Notes: a model not told the origin generated them from the sequence alone. A stretch of DNA of 64,000 bases from Leucobacter chromiireducens subsp. chromiireducens (GCF_016758255.1 NZ_QYAD01000003.1:372001-436000); one strand, 5' to 3'; numbered from the stretch's first letter, positions 54,017-63,843 are shown. Numbers and translations are program-made.

Positions 54017-55183
54017 TCAGAGTTGCGGGGTGTTGACGGTGTCGCGGGTGCGGGCGTCGCTGACGGCGTTGGCGGTATCGAGGGTGCGGCTGATGCGAGA
54101 CGCGCGGCTGCCGAGGCGGGTGACGATCTCGTGTTCGATGGTGTGCGACCACTCGGCCCACTCGGCGACGGTGGGCTCACCGGTGTCGCCCGGCCCGAAG
54201 AGCGTGACGGCCTCGTTCGGCTCGAGCACATCGTCGCCGGTGTCGACTACCACCATGTCCATGGAGATGCGGCCGACGAGCGGCCGACGACGGCCGCGGA
54301 CGAGTACCTCGGCCTTGCCCGAGGCCTCGCGCGGCAGGCCATCCCCATAGCCGACGGGGAGCAGGGCGAGGTGCGTGCGCCGCTCGGAGACAAAGTCGAG
54401 GCCATATCCCACCCCGGTGCCGGCACCCACCTCGCGCACGGACACCACCCGGGAGCGGAGCGTGAGCGCGGGGCGGAGCGCCGTGGTGCTGCGCGATGGG
54501 TCAATTCCGAAGAGCCCCGCACCGATACGAGACACGTCAAAGCGCGGCACTGCCCCCGTGAGCGTCGCCGCGGTGGCTGCGAGGTGCAGTGCACGGGGTG
54601 AGAGGCCTCGTCGCCCCGCGGTACGCGCGGCGTTCTCGAACACGAGACGCTCGCGGATGTTTTGCGGGTGCTCGGGATCATCCGCGCACGACAGGTGCCC
54701 CATGATGCCCGTGACCCGAATCGCCCCGATCGCCTCGTACTCGCGCGCGAGCGTGCACAGCGCCGACCACTCACGCGGCGGGCAGCCGTCGCGCGCCATG
54801 CCCACATCGGCGTGCAGGTGGACGCTGGCCCGTGTGCCCAGCCGGGCCGCAGCTGCACCGATGGCATGCAGGTGTTCGGCGCTTGGCACCGCGAGCTCAA
54901 TCCGAGCGTGAATCGCCGCCTCGAAGTCGGCATCGGGCGTGTTCAGCCAGCTGAGCAGCGGCGCGTCGACGCCGCCCTCGCGCAGGGCCAGCGCCTCGGG
55001 CAGGGCTGCGACGCCGATCGAGCACGCGCCGGCTTCGAGCACGGAACGCGCGATCGCGCCGTGGCCGAACGCGTCCGCCTTGAGCACAGCCATGACACGG
55101 CCGCCGGTCAGCGCCGCAAAGGTGGCCGTGTTCTCTCGGATCGCGGCGTCGTGCACGATGAGTTCGGAGCCAGTGGGGTGCAT
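54017..55183 (-). CDS. alr: Alanine racemase
   Basis: A 388-residue PLP enzyme that makes D-alanine from L-alanine, supplying the ligase downstream. The lysine motif is AVLKADAFGHGAIA near residue 35, and the catalytic tyrosine region is GAGVGYG-like (GTGVGYGLDF). GRISMDMVVVD is the conserved late motif. ATG 55183 begins at the usual N-terminus (HPTGSELIVHDAAI); the frame reaches 55234 across the palindrome. Confidence 0.94.
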   Translation of the reverse strand: MHPTGSELIVHDAAIRENTATFAALTGGRVMAVLKADAFGHGAIARSVLEAGACSIGVAALPEALALREGGVDAPLLSWLNTPDADFEAAIHARIELAVPSAEHLHAIGAAAARLGTRASVHLHADVGMARDGCPPREWSALCTLAREYEAIGAIRVTGIMGHLSCADDPEHPQNIRERLVFENAARTAGRRGLSPRALHLAATAATLTGAVPRFDVSRIGAGLFGIDPSRSTTALRPALTLRSRVVSVREVGAGTGVGYGLDFVSERRTHLALLPVGYGDGLPREASGKAEVLVRGRRRPLVGRISMDMVVVDTGDDVLEPNEAVTLFGPGDTGEPTVAEWAEWSHTIEHEIVTRLGSRASRISRTLDTANAVSDARTRDTVNTPQL

Positions 55184-55217
55184 GCGGATCAGTTTTCCAA
55201 CGGCCGTGTTGCCACCC

Positions 55218-55237
55218 CGTATGCGGTTTTGCATACG
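55218..55237. promoter_or_regulatory. Candidate operator between alr and murG
   Basis: CGTATGC, six bases, GCATACG: a perfect seven-base inverted repeat in the 102-base gap between divergent alr-ddl and murG. It would suit a dimeric regulator controlling both sides. Confidence 0.45.
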
Positions 55238-55285
55238 CTCGCGATATGCGGCGGGCGGTCAGCAGCGCGAAGCTAGGCTGCCCGC

Positions 55286-56365
55286 ATGACGACCTATCTC
55301 CTCGCGGGCGGGGGCACCGCCGGGCACGTGAACCCACTTCTCGCCACCGCCGACCGCTTGCGCACGCGCGCCGCCACCATCGTGGTGCTCGGCACAGCCG
55401 AGGGGCTCGAGTCGCGGCTCGTGCCCGAGCGTGGCTATGTGCTTGAGACGATCCCGCGTGTGCCGTTTCCACGCCGCCCGAACGTCGCCGCGCTGCAGTT
55501 CCCCGTCCGATTCCGCCGCGCAGTGACGCGCACGCGCGAGCTGCTGCGGGAGCGCAAGGTCGACGTGGTGCTCGGTTTCGGCGGCTACGCGGCGATGCCC
55601 GCCTACGTTGCTGCGCGCCGCGAGCGGATCCCGTTCGTGCTCCACGAGGCCAACGCGCGGCCCGGCCTCGCGAATGTGTGGGGTGCGCGCCACGCGGCGG
55701 CGGTCGGAACCGTCTTTCCGGACACTCCGCTGCGCGGTGCCCGCGTCGTGGGGATGCCGCTCCGCGCGGAGATCGAGACCCTGGATCGCGCGGCGGAGCG
55801 GGCGGCGGCGGCCCGCCACTTCGGGCTCGATCCGGATCGCCCAGTGTTGCTCGTGTTCGGCGGCTCCGCGGGCGCGCGCCGCATCAACGAGGCGCTCGCG
55901 GACACCTGGCCCGAGGTGATCGCCGCGGGCTGGCAACTCCTCCACGTGACGGGCAACGCGCGCGCCGAAGAGGTCGACGCAAGCGGTTCCCCGGACCGCG
56001 TGGTCATCCCGTATGCGGATCGGATGGATCTCGCCTACGCGGTCGCTGACCTTGTCGTGTGCCGCTCGGGTTCGGCGACCGTGAGCGAGCTCAGCGCGCT
56101 CGGGATCCCTGCTGTGTACGTGCCCTACGCCGTGGGCAACGGCGAGCAGGCGCTGAACGCCCGCGGCGTGGTGGCGGCAGGCGGGGCACGCCTGATCGAT
56201 GACCGCGAGTTCACCGCGCGCGCGGTCAGGGAGCGCGTACTGCCGCTGCTCGGTGACCCCGCGGAGCGTGCCCGAATGACGGCCTCCGCCGCAGCGTTCG
56301 GCACCCGAGACGGCACTGATCGCCTGCTCGCACTCGTCGAACAGGCGATCAGCGCCTCAGCCTAG
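55286..56365 (+). CDS. murG: MurG-family UDP-GlcNAc transferase
   Basis: A 359-residue glycosyltransferase that adds GlcNAc to lipid I on the inner face of the membrane. The G-loops are LLAGGGTAGHVNP at the start and VFGGSAGARRINEA in the middle; FGGYAAMPA and RSGSATVSELSALG are family motifs. It is away from any division and cell-wall (dcw) cluster in this window, so it is probably a second copy or a specialised relative. Divergent to alr-ddl, which fits a joint cell-wall role. Confidence 0.9.
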   Translation: MTTYLLAGGGTAGHVNPLLATADRLRTRAATIVVLGTAEGLESRLVPERGYVLETIPRVPFPRRPNVAALQFPVRFRRAVTRTRELLRERKVDVVLGFGGYAAMPAYVAARRERIPFVLHEANARPGLANVWGARHAAAVGTVFPDTPLRGARVVGMPLRAEIETLDRAAERAAAARHFGLDPDRPVLLVFGGSAGARRINEALADTWPEVIAAGWQLLHVTGNARAEEVDASGSPDRVVIPYADRMDLAYAVADLVVCRSGSATVSELSALGIPAVYVPYAVGNGEQALNARGVVAAGGARLIDDREFTARAVRERVLPLLGDPAERARMTASAAAFGTRDGTDRLLALVEQAISASA

Positions 56366-56371
56366 GCAGGC

Positions 56372-57409
56372 TCAGGGGACGAGGACTGCGCGCCCCGCAA
56401 TGCGACCGTGGTGCAGGTCATCGAATGCCTGCACCGCGTCATCGAGGCCGTAACGCACCACCTCGACGCCGATCTTGCCTGCCTGCGCAAGCGCCACCAC
56501 CTGCCGCATGTCGGCGCGGGTGCCGCCGTAGGCACGCTCGATGTTCACACCCCACGGCAGCGCGCTGTTGCCCGCGGTGTAGGTGAACGACCCCCCGCCG
56601 AGACCGACGAAGCGGATCGCGCCGCCGCCGCGCACCACCGCGAGCGCGAGGTCGACCGTCGGCTGCACGCCAACGAAGTCGAACACCACGTCAGCGCCCA
56701 CCCCGCCGGTCTCGGCGAGGATTCGGGCCGCGGCCTCGCCATCGCTCGGAATCGCGAGGTCCGCGCCGTGCGCTTCGGCGAACGCGAGCTTCTCGGGATC
56801 GGTGTCGAGCGCAATGATGCGGGCGCCCGTGGTCGCCGCGAGGATCTGCAGCGCCATGTGGCCAAGCCCGCCCAGCCCGATCGTCACCACGGTGGCGTCG
56901 CCCGAAAGCCGATCGCGCACCGTGTTGATCGCGTGCATCGGGGTAAGCGCCGCGTCCGCGAGCGGCGCAGCCGCTACGGGGTCGAGCTCACCGATCGGGT
57001 CGAGGTGGTGCGCCCGCACCGCGATGTAGTCGGCCATGCCGCCCGGGCTCCCGATCCCGGGCGAGAGGGGCGCGAGCGAACCGCGAGGTGCAACCACCTC
57101 GCACTGGTTGTCGCGACCTGCGAGGCACTCGCGGCACTGCCCGCATGACAGGATCAGCGCGACGATGGCGCGCTGCCCCACTTCCCACCCCGTGACGTTC
57201 GCGCCGAGCTGCTCGATCGTGCCCGCAACCTCGTGGCCCAGTGTGCTGCCGATCAGCGGGTTCTCGTCGCCCATGCCGATGATGGAGATGTCCGAGTGGC
57301 AGACGCCGGCGCCACCAACGCGCAGCAGCACCTGATCCGGCTCGATTTCGGGAGTGGGCTTCTCCCGCACCTCAACGGTGTTGTTCTTGACATAGGTGAC
57401 TGCTCGCAT
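56372..57409 (-). CDS. Zinc-dependent alcohol dehydrogenase
   Basis: A 345-residue medium-chain dehydrogenase. Catalytic zinc ligands are in GVCHSDI and GHEVAG, structural zinc in CGQCRECLAGRDNQC, and the nucleotide fold has GLGGLGHMALQ. ATG 57409 has a strong GGAGGAG upstream; the frame to 57583 overlaps the divergent gene. Substrate unknown; relatives oxidise simple or branched alcohols with NAD. Confidence 0.93.
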   Translation of the reverse strand: MRAVTYVKNNTVEVREKPTPEIEPDQVLLRVGGAGVCHSDISIIGMGDENPLIGSTLGHEVAGTIEQLGANVTGWEVGQRAIVALILSCGQCRECLAGRDNQCEVVAPRGSLAPLSPGIGSPGGMADYIAVRAHHLDPIGELDPVAAAPLADAALTPMHAINTVRDRLSGDATVVTIGLGGLGHMALQILAATTGARIIALDTDPEKLAFAEAHGADLAIPSDGEAAARILAETGGVGADVVFDFVGVQPTVDLALAVVRGGGAIRFVGLGGGSFTYTAGNSALPWGVNIERAYGGTRADMRQVVALAQAGKIGVEVVRYGLDDAVQAFDDLHHGRIAGRAVLVP

Positions 57410-57516
57410 CGGTTCTCCTCCTGCGGCCACGGAAGGCCGCGACACTTGGGGCGTCGGAACGGCGTCCTCACGATCCAGGCTACTGGCGAGCGCTGCGAAA
57501 ACTCTAGACTGTGTCC

Positions 57517-59685
57517 ATGACCGACGACGCCGTCCGCCCCACGGCCGCGCCCCAGACCACACCACCGCTGCGGCAGCGCCCACCGTTCGTTGCCGTGCTG
57601 CGGCGGCTCCCGTTCACGGTTGCCCTCCTCGCCGCGCTGCTCGCGGTCGGCGCTGCCACCGGCACGCTACTCAGCCCCGTGGTCGACAAGCCCTGGTACG
57701 ACCAGATTGCCACCGGCATTCCCGCGTTTGCGGAGGGACGCTGGTGGACCCTCGCGACCTCGCCGTTCTTCGTGGACCACCCGCTGGTCTACCTCACACT
57801 GTTGCCGCTCGTCGTTGGCGGTGTCGGCTGGGCGGAGTGGCGCTTCGGGTGGCTCCGCACGCTGGGGCTCTTCGCGGCCGGCCACGTGGTCGGCGTGCTC
57901 GGCGCTGCGGGGCTCCTCATGATCGTCGCGCAGACCGGCTGGCCCTGGGCCGTTGAGATCGCAAAGCACTCCGACGTCGGCCCCTCGTGCGGTGCGCTCG
58001 CCGCGCTCGTGTTCGCGATCGCGACGCTCCCCGCCCCGTGGCGCCTGCGCGCCCGCATCGCGGTGGTGATCTGGGTGGGGATCTCGCTGCTGTACCTCGG
58101 CCAGCTGCACGATGTCGAGCACGCTGTCGCGATGGTCGCGGCCCTCGCGGTGAGCGGGTGGCTCCCCGCGTTCCGCCGCCCCGCGGGCCGGCCGAGCGAG
58201 CGCGAGTGGCGCCTCATCGCGTTCTCGGGCCTCATCGCGATCGGTGTGATCCAGGTGATCGACCTCATCGTCCCGTACGACGGCCCACTCGGACAGAACC
58301 AGCCGATCGCCTCGTTCGTCGACGTTGCGATCGACGTGGCGGTCATCGCGATCATCGCGAACGGAGTGCGCCAGGGCGTGCGGCTGGCGTGGATCGGCGC
58401 GATCATCCTCGCGGTGTTCAACATCGCGGTCGCGGCGCTGGCGTTCGCCGCACTGAAGCTCTTCGTCGCCCTCGAGCTCATCGACTCGGTGGGCGAGTAT
58501 CTCGGCGGGCTCATCGCGCCCGCCGCACTGTGGGCCGCGTTCCTCGTGGTGATCATCATCGGCCGCGGCGCATTCCGGGTACCGCTGCGTCGCTCGCGAC
58601 GCACGCTCGCGGCCGAGCACCTCACCACCGAGCAGGCGACCGAGCGCCTGCAGCGCTTCGGCGGCGGCACGATCTCGTGGATGACCACCTGGCGCGGCAA
58701 CCGGCACATCGCCGCGGGCACGGGCGCGATCACGTTCCAACCGCACGCGGGCGTGGCCATCATGCTCGGGGACCCGATCGTGGCGGCCGGCGAGCAGCCC
58801 GCGGCCTTCGCGGAGTTTGAACGGGTTTCGCAGCGCGCCGGGCTCATCCCGTGCGCCTTCTCCGTGAGCGAGGCGGGCGAGCGTGCAAAACCCGCTGGGT
58901 GGCGCTCGGTGGTGATCGCCGAGGACACGATTGTCGACCTCCCCGGGCTCGCCTTCACAGGCAAGGCCTGGGGCGCGGTGCGCACGGCGATCAACCGCGC
59001 GAACCGCGAGGGCATCTCGTTTCGCATGGTGCGGCTCGCCGACGAGCCCTGGAACGTGCTCGCGCAGGTGCGCGCCATTTCCGAGCAGTGGACGGGCGAC
59101 AAGGGGCTGCCAGAGATGCGGTTCACGCTCGGGACGGTCGATGAGGCGCTCGATCCCGCCGTGTACGTCGGCATCGCGGTCGACGCAGACGGGAGCCTGC
59201 ACGGCATCACGTCGTGGCTGCCCGTGCACGGACCCGCAGACCCGGCGACGGGTGAGCCCCGCGTGGTCGGTTGGACCCTCGACCTCATGCGGCGACGCGA
59301 TGGCGGGTTCGGGCCGGTCATGGAGTTCTTGATCGCATCGGCCGCGCAGCACTTCTCTGAGGCGGGCTTCGAGTTCCTCTCGCTTTCCGGTGCGCCCCTC
59401 GTGCGCTCGGCGGAGGCCGCGGCCGGGCCGGTTGACCAGGTGCTCGACCAGGTGGGGGCACTCATCGAGCCGCTGTACGGCTTCAAGTCGCTGCACCGCT
59501 TCAAGCAGAAGTTCAACCCCCGTGCGGCGCCGCTGCACCTCCTCTTCCGCGACGAGGGGGACCTCCCGCGGATCGGGATCGCGCTCACGCGCGCGTACCT
59601 CCCCGACGCGTCGCTGCGCGATCTGCTCGCGTCGACGGCCGCCGCGAAACCGGCTCCGGCTGCGGCCGGGGAGGGCGCCCAATGA
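57517..59685 (+). CDS. MprF-like membrane protein with DUF2156 domain
   Basis: A 722-residue protein. Residues about 25-380 form about eight to ten helices; 390-700 form a soluble DUF2156 domain of GNAT-like fold, the aminoacyl-tRNA-dependent transferase part of MprF (segments VDLPGLAFTGKAWGAVRTAINRANREG and SLSGAPLVRS are typical). MprF adds lysine or alanine to phosphatidylglycerol and lowers membrane charge. Here the membrane half has rhomboid-like spacing (GPSCGALAALVF) rather than the standard flippase, so the activity is uncertain. ATG 57517 follows GTG 57511; the stop overlaps the next gene. Confidence 0.82.
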   Translation: MTDDAVRPTAAPQTTPPLRQRPPFVAVLRRLPFTVALLAALLAVGAATGTLLSPVVDKPWYDQIATGIPAFAEGRWWTLATSPFFVDHPLVYLTLLPLVVGGVGWAEWRFGWLRTLGLFAAGHVVGVLGAAGLLMIVAQTGWPWAVEIAKHSDVGPSCGALAALVFAIATLPAPWRLRARIAVVIWVGISLLYLGQLHDVEHAVAMVAALAVSGWLPAFRRPAGRPSEREWRLIAFSGLIAIGVIQVIDLIVPYDGPLGQNQPIASFVDVAIDVAVIAIIANGVRQGVRLAWIGAIILAVFNIAVAALAFAALKLFVALELIDSVGEYLGGLIAPAALWAAFLVVIIIGRGAFRVPLRRSRRTLAAEHLTTEQATERLQRFGGGTISWMTTWRGNRHIAAGTGAITFQPHAGVAIMLGDPIVAAGEQPAAFAEFERVSQRAGLIPCAFSVSEAGERAKPAGWRSVVIAEDTIVDLPGLAFTGKAWGAVRTAINRANREGISFRMVRLADEPWNVLAQVRAISEQWTGDKGLPEMRFTLGTVDEALDPAVYVGIAVDADGSLHGITSWLPVHGPADPATGEPRVVGWTLDLMRRRDGGFGPVMEFLIASAAQHFSEAGFEFLSLSGAPLVRSAEAAAGPVDQVLDQVGALIEPLYGFKSLHRFKQKFNPRAAPLHLLFRDEGDLPRIGIALTRAYLPDASLRDLLASTAAAKPAPAAAGEGAQ

Positions 59686-60410
59686 GCGCCGCACCCCCGC
59701 GCGAGCGCGGACCGCGCCGATCTTTCGGCCGCACGCTCGGCACGACGCTCAGCGTGGGCGGCGAGATCCTCGGCATCGGCGCCCAGATCGTACTGATCTG
59801 GCTCGGCTGGCTGCTCCTGTGGGGGCCCGAGGACGGCTTCGACCTCGGGGCGATGCTCACCTGGTGTTTGGTGGCCACGCTGTACCTGTCGCTCACCATC
59901 TTCGCCCTCAACATTCTGGTGCGGGTCGGTGACCCGAACCCGGCAGCAACTCGAGTGCTCGTTGGCCACCCACTCACCCGGGCGCTCTCGACGCTCATCT
60001 CACTCGGTGCGAGCGCGGTGGGGCTGAGCGTCGCCGTCGACCTCATCACGAGCATCGGGCAGGATCAGCACGAGCCGGTGAGCGAGTTCATCGCGGTGTG
60101 GGCGATGCTGCTCTCGTGGGCGATGTTCAACTGGGGCTATGCGCGCGTGTATTTCTCCCGCTACCACCGTGCGGCGTCTCCCCCGCTCGAGTTTCCGGGG
60201 ACGCCCGACCCACGCCTCGTCGACTTCGTGTACCTCGCGTTCACCAACGCCACCACGTTCGCCGTCTCCGATGTGAAGGTGGTGGATTCGCGCATGCGCT
60301 GGACCATCGTTTGGCACACCACACTCGCGTTCTTCTTCAACGCGCTCATCATCGTGCTCACGATGAACGTGATCGCGAACGGCAAGCTCTTCGCCCAGCT
60401 CTTCGCGTAG
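59682..60410 (+). CDS. DUF1345 family membrane protein
   Basis: A 242-residue integral membrane protein with five or six helices and the family pattern YLAFTNATTFAVSDVKVVDSRMRW. The function is unknown. Its ATG overlaps the stop of the MprF-like gene, so the two are made together; a joint envelope role is a reasonable inference. The riboflavin riboswitch follows. Confidence 0.85.
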   Translation: MSAAPPRERGPRRSFGRTLGTTLSVGGEILGIGAQIVLIWLGWLLLWGPEDGFDLGAMLTWCLVATLYLSLTIFALNILVRVGDPNPAATRVLVGHPLTRALSTLISLGASAVGLSVAVDLITSIGQDQHEPVSEFIAVWAMLLSWAMFNWGYARVYFSRYHRAASPPLEFPGTPDPRLVDFVYLAFTNATTFAVSDVKVVDSRMRWTIVWHTTLAFFFNALIIVLTMNVIANGKLFAQLFA

Positions 60411-60522
60411 CGCCTCGCGGTGACGCCCGCGCAGATATTCCCGAAAACACCCGGTTCCGCCACCGGCGGACAGGCGGACCCCGCACTGGTCACGCACCAC
60501 GCAACGGGGTACGATGAGTCCC

Positions 60523-60657
60523 GTGTTCCGGGGTCGGTGTGATTCCGAACCGGCGGTGACAGTCCGCGAGCTCCACTCCGTGGGGTTGACTTGGTGAAAT
60601 TCCGAGACCGACGGTGATGGACGGGGGTTCCCGTTCGAGTCCGGATGAGAGGAACGC
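60523..60657 (+). promoter_or_regulatory. FMN riboswitch (RFN element)
   Basis: The RFN blocks appear in order: GGTCGGTGTGATTCCGAACCGGCGGTGACAGTCCGCGAG in pieces (GAACCGGCGGTGACAGTCC is clear), GGTGAAATTCCGAGACCGACGGT in the middle and GTCCGGATGAGAGGAACGC at the 3' end. P1 forms from GTGTTCC and GGAACGC. It lies 59 bases before ribD, so FMN would lower expression of the ribD-ribE-ribBA-ribH operon, probably at translation since no terminator is obvious. Confidence 0.95.
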
Positions 60658-60716
60658 GCAGTCGCGGCGACCCCGCGACCCCGCGCGCACCCGGTACGCA
60701 GGAAGTAGCGGACGGG

Positions 60717-61835
60717 ATGCTGGAGCAGGAGCTCATTGAGGCGGGGATGCGACGCGCACTCGCCATCGCGACCCGCGGCCCTGCGCTCGACGCAAATCCT
60801 CGCGTCGGCTGCGTTCTGCTCGGACCGGACGGTCGCATCGTCGCTGAGGGCTGGCACCGCGGCGCCGGCACCCCGCACGCGGAGGTGGATGCGCTGGCGC
60901 ACCTCCCCGCGGAATGGCAGGGCCGGATCTCGGAACTCACCGCCGTCGTGACGCTCGAGCCGTGCAACCACACGGGACGCACGGGACCGTGCGCCGTCGC
61001 GCTCGTGGAGGCCGGAATCGGCGCCGTGGCGTACGCGCTCGGCGATCCCGGTCAGGCGTCTTCGGGTGGCGCGGCAACGCTGCGCGCCGCTGGCACTGAG
61101 GTGCGCGGCGGTGTGCTCGCCGGAGAGGCACGTACGCTGCTTGCCGGGTGGCTCGGCCGCCACGCAACGCAGGCCGCCGCAGCTCAGACGGACACCGCCG
61201 CCGAAACGCCGCTGCCGCGCCCGCGGGTGACCGTGAAGTGGGCGCAGACGCTCGATGGTCGCGCCGCAGCCGCCGACGGCAGCAGCCAGTGGATCACGGG
61301 GGTCGACGCGCGCGGCGACGTGCACCGCCGACGCGCCGAGGCCGACGCGATCCTGGTCGGCACCGGCACGCTGCTTGCCGACGATCCGGCGCTCACCGCG
61401 CGTGCCGAGGCCGGTGGCCTGCTCGTTCCTGCGGCAGAGCAGCCCGTGCCCATCATCGTTGGCCACCGTGAGATCCCGGCGAACTCACGGGTGCGCGAGC
61501 ACCCGGCCCTGGCCGCCCGCGGGCTCGCGGCCCCGATCCGCATCTCGGGCGATGATCTTCCCGCCGAGCTTGCGGAGCTGCACGCAGCAGGGATCCAGCA
61601 CATCTTCGTGGAGGGCGGGCCGCGCGTCGCGAGCGCGCTCATCGCTGCCGGGCTCGTCGACGAGGTGCTCGTGTACCTCGCACCGGCGCTGCTCGGTGGG
61701 CCACGCCTCGCGATCGGCGATCTCGGCATCTCGTCGATGACCGGCATCACCCGTCTTCGCGTCACACACATCGCGCAGCTCGGCGCAGATCTACTCGTCA
61801 AGGCCGCCATCCAGCCGGCCGGGGAAGGAAACTGA
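60717..61835 (+). CDS. ribD: Bifunctional deaminase/reductase RibD
   Basis: A 372-residue enzyme for two early riboflavin steps: deamination of the pyrimidine then reduction of the ribose side chain. The deaminase has H54-A-E56 (TPHAEVDAL) and zinc cysteines C83 and C92 (EPCNHTGRTGPC). The reductase half (about 165-365) has VTVKWAQTLDGR and GTGTLLADDP. ATG 60717 is preceded by GCAGGAAG; the frame to 60645 is inside the riboswitch. Its stop overlaps ribE by one base. Confidence 0.95.
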   Translation: MLEQELIEAGMRRALAIATRGPALDANPRVGCVLLGPDGRIVAEGWHRGAGTPHAEVDALAHLPAEWQGRISELTAVVTLEPCNHTGRTGPCAVALVEAGIGAVAYALGDPGQASSGGAATLRAAGTEVRGGVLAGEARTLLAGWLGRHATQAAAAQTDTAAETPLPRPRVTVKWAQTLDGRAAAADGSSQWITGVDARGDVHRRRAEADAILVGTGTLLADDPALTARAEAGGLLVPAAEQPVPIIVGHREIPANSRVREHPALAARGLAAPIRISGDDLPAELAELHAAGIQHIFVEGGPRVASALIAAGLVDEVLVYLAPALLGGPRLAIGDLGISSMTGITRLRVTHIAQLGADLLVKAAIQPAGEGN

Positions 61836-62524
61836 TGTTCACAGGACTCATCGAGGAGATCGGGGAGATCGTCGCGGTCGACCCCGTCGGCGATTCGCTG
61901 CGCCTCACGATCGCGGGCCCGCTCGTCACGAGTGACGCCGAACACGGCGCGTCCATCGCGGTATCCGGCGTGTGCCTCACCGTGATCGAGCAGGGATCCG
62001 CCGCCGATGGCCGCGGCACCTTCACCGCCGATGTGATGGCTCAGTCCATCAAGATGTCGACGCTCGGCGAGCTCGCCGCAGGCAGCGCCGTCAACCTCGA
62101 GCGCGCGGTACGCGTCGATACCCGTCTCGGCGGTCACATCGTCCAGGGGCACGTCGACGGGACCGCCGAGCTCATCTCGACCACCCCCGCGGAAGCCTGG
62201 CGAGTGCTGCGCTTCAGTCTCTCCCCCGAGCTCGCCCCGCTGCTCGTCGACAAGGGTTCGGTGACGCTCTCGGGCGTCTCCCTCACCGTGTCCGCGATCT
62301 CTGCGCCGGAGGCCACGGAGGCGTGGTTCGAGGTGTCCCTCATCCCCGAGACGCTCGCAGCGACCACGCTCGGTGCGCTGACTCCGGGTGACCGCGTCAA
62401 CGTCGAGACCGACATCCTCGCGCGCCACGTCGCGCGCATGCTGCGCCTGGGCGTTGTGCCCGCAGCCCCTCAGACCCCCGCGGCCGCTGCCGTCGCCACC
62501 ACCATCGAAGGATCACACGCATGA
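61835..62524 (+). CDS. ribE: Riboflavin synthase alpha chain
   Basis: A 229-residue enzyme that dismutates two lumazine molecules to riboflavin. It has the two-fold repeat, MFTGLIEEIGEI at the start of repeat one and LGGHIVQGHVDGTAE at the start of repeat two, plus VCLTV and LTVS sites for the lumazine. ATG 61835 overlaps the ribD stop (TGATG). The last 20 residues are a proline- and alanine-rich tail. Confidence 0.95.
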   Translation: MFTGLIEEIGEIVAVDPVGDSLRLTIAGPLVTSDAEHGASIAVSGVCLTVIEQGSAADGRGTFTADVMAQSIKMSTLGELAAGSAVNLERAVRVDTRLGGHIVQGHVDGTAELISTTPAEAWRVLRFSLSPELAPLLVDKGSVTLSGVSLTVSAISAPEATEAWFEVSLIPETLAATTLGALTPGDRVNVETDILARHVARMLRLGVVPAAPQTPAAAAVATTIEGSHA

Positions 62525-63804
62525 GCACCACCGACACCGCAGCGTCTCGCACCCCGGGCATCGCCAGCATCGAGGACGCCATCGCGGCCATCGCCGCGGG
62601 CCGACCCGTCATCGTCGCGGACAACGAGAATCGCGAGAACGAGGGCGACGTCATCATCTCGGCCGAACTCGCGACGCAGGAGTGGATCGCCTGGACCGTG
62701 CGCTGGTCGTCCGGCCTGCTCTGCGCACCGATGACCAACGCGGTGGCCGATCAGCTCGATCTGCCCATGATGGTGGAGCGCAATGAGGATGCCCGCGGCA
62801 CCGCGTACACGGTCACCGTCGACGCCACCGAGGGCATCACCACCGGCATCAGCGCGAGCGACCGCATGACCACGCTCAAGGCGCTCGCGAACGCCGACGC
62901 CGTACCCGGCGACGTGCGCCGGCCGGGTCACATTCTGCCGCTGCGCGCGGTCGACGGCGGCGTGCGCGCCCGCGATGGGCACACCGAGGCGGCCGTTGAG
63001 CTCATGCAGCTCGCAGGCCTGCGCCCGGTCGCCGCGATCGCGGAGATCGTGGCGGAGGATGGCGAGATGATGCGCCTGCCCGGCCTCATCGAGCTCGGCG
63101 CACGCGAGGGCGTGCTCGTCATCACGATCGAGCAGCTCATCGCCTACCTGAACGAGCACGATCCGGCCGGCGCCCCGACGGGTGCGACGCGCAACCGCAG
63201 CGTCAGTCTTCGCGCGAACACGCTGCTGCCCACCGAGCGCGGCGATTTCCGCGCACTCGCGTACCGCGACCGCCGCGCCGGTATCGATCACATCGCGCTC
63301 GTTGCGCCGACCCCGGACGGGGCGATGCCCACGGGCGAGACGCTCGTGCGCGTGCACTCGGAGTGCATCACCGGCGAAGCCTTCGGCTCCCTCAAGTGCG
63401 AGTGCGGGCCGCAGCTCGATGCCGCGCTCGATCGCATCCATGAGCGCGGTGGCGTGGTCGTGTACCTGCGCGGGCACGAGGGCCGCGGCATCGGCCTGGC
63501 GAACAAGCTGCGCGCCTACCAGCTGCAGGAGCAGGGGGTCGACACGCTCGACGCCAACCTGCAGCTCGGGCTCCCCGCGGACAACCGCGACTACACCGCT
63601 GCAGCCGAGATCCTCGCCGATCTCGGCATCGACCGAGTGCGCCTGCTCACGAACAACCCCGACAAGGTGGCACAGCTCGAGGCGCACGGTATCGACGTGG
63701 TTGAGCGCGTGCCGCTCGTCGTCGGCGTCACCGAGCAGAACGTCGGCTACCTGAACGCGAAGCGCGACCGAATGGGCCACCAGCTGCCCGACCAGGTCAG
63801 CTAG
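62521..63804 (+). CDS. ribBA: Fused RibBA: DHBP synthase and GTP cyclohydrolase II
   Basis: A 427-residue fusion that makes both precursors of riboflavin. The N-terminal half (about 15-210) makes dihydroxybutanone phosphate and shows DNENRENEGDV; the C-terminal half (about 220-420) opens GTP and shows the zinc site CITGEAFGSLKCECG and RGHEGRGIGL. Such fusions are standard in actinobacteria. ATG 62521 overlaps the ribE stop. Confidence 0.96.
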   Translation: MSTTDTAASRTPGIASIEDAIAAIAAGRPVIVADNENRENEGDVIISAELATQEWIAWTVRWSSGLLCAPMTNAVADQLDLPMMVERNEDARGTAYTVTVDATEGITTGISASDRMTTLKALANADAVPGDVRRPGHILPLRAVDGGVRARDGHTEAAVELMQLAGLRPVAAIAEIVAEDGEMMRLPGLIELGAREGVLVITIEQLIAYLNEHDPAGAPTGATRNRSVSLRANTLLPTERGDFRALAYRDRRAGIDHIALVAPTPDGAMPTGETLVRVHSECITGEAFGSLKCECGPQLDAALDRIHERGGVVVYLRGHEGRGIGLANKLRAYQLQEQGVDTLDANLQLGLPADNRDYTAAAEILADLGIDRVRLLTNNPDKVAQLEAHGIDVVERVPLVVGVTEQNVGYLNAKRDRMGHQLPDQVS

Positions 63805-63843
63805 TCCCGACGCACACGATCACCCCGACCGAAAGGAATCCCC

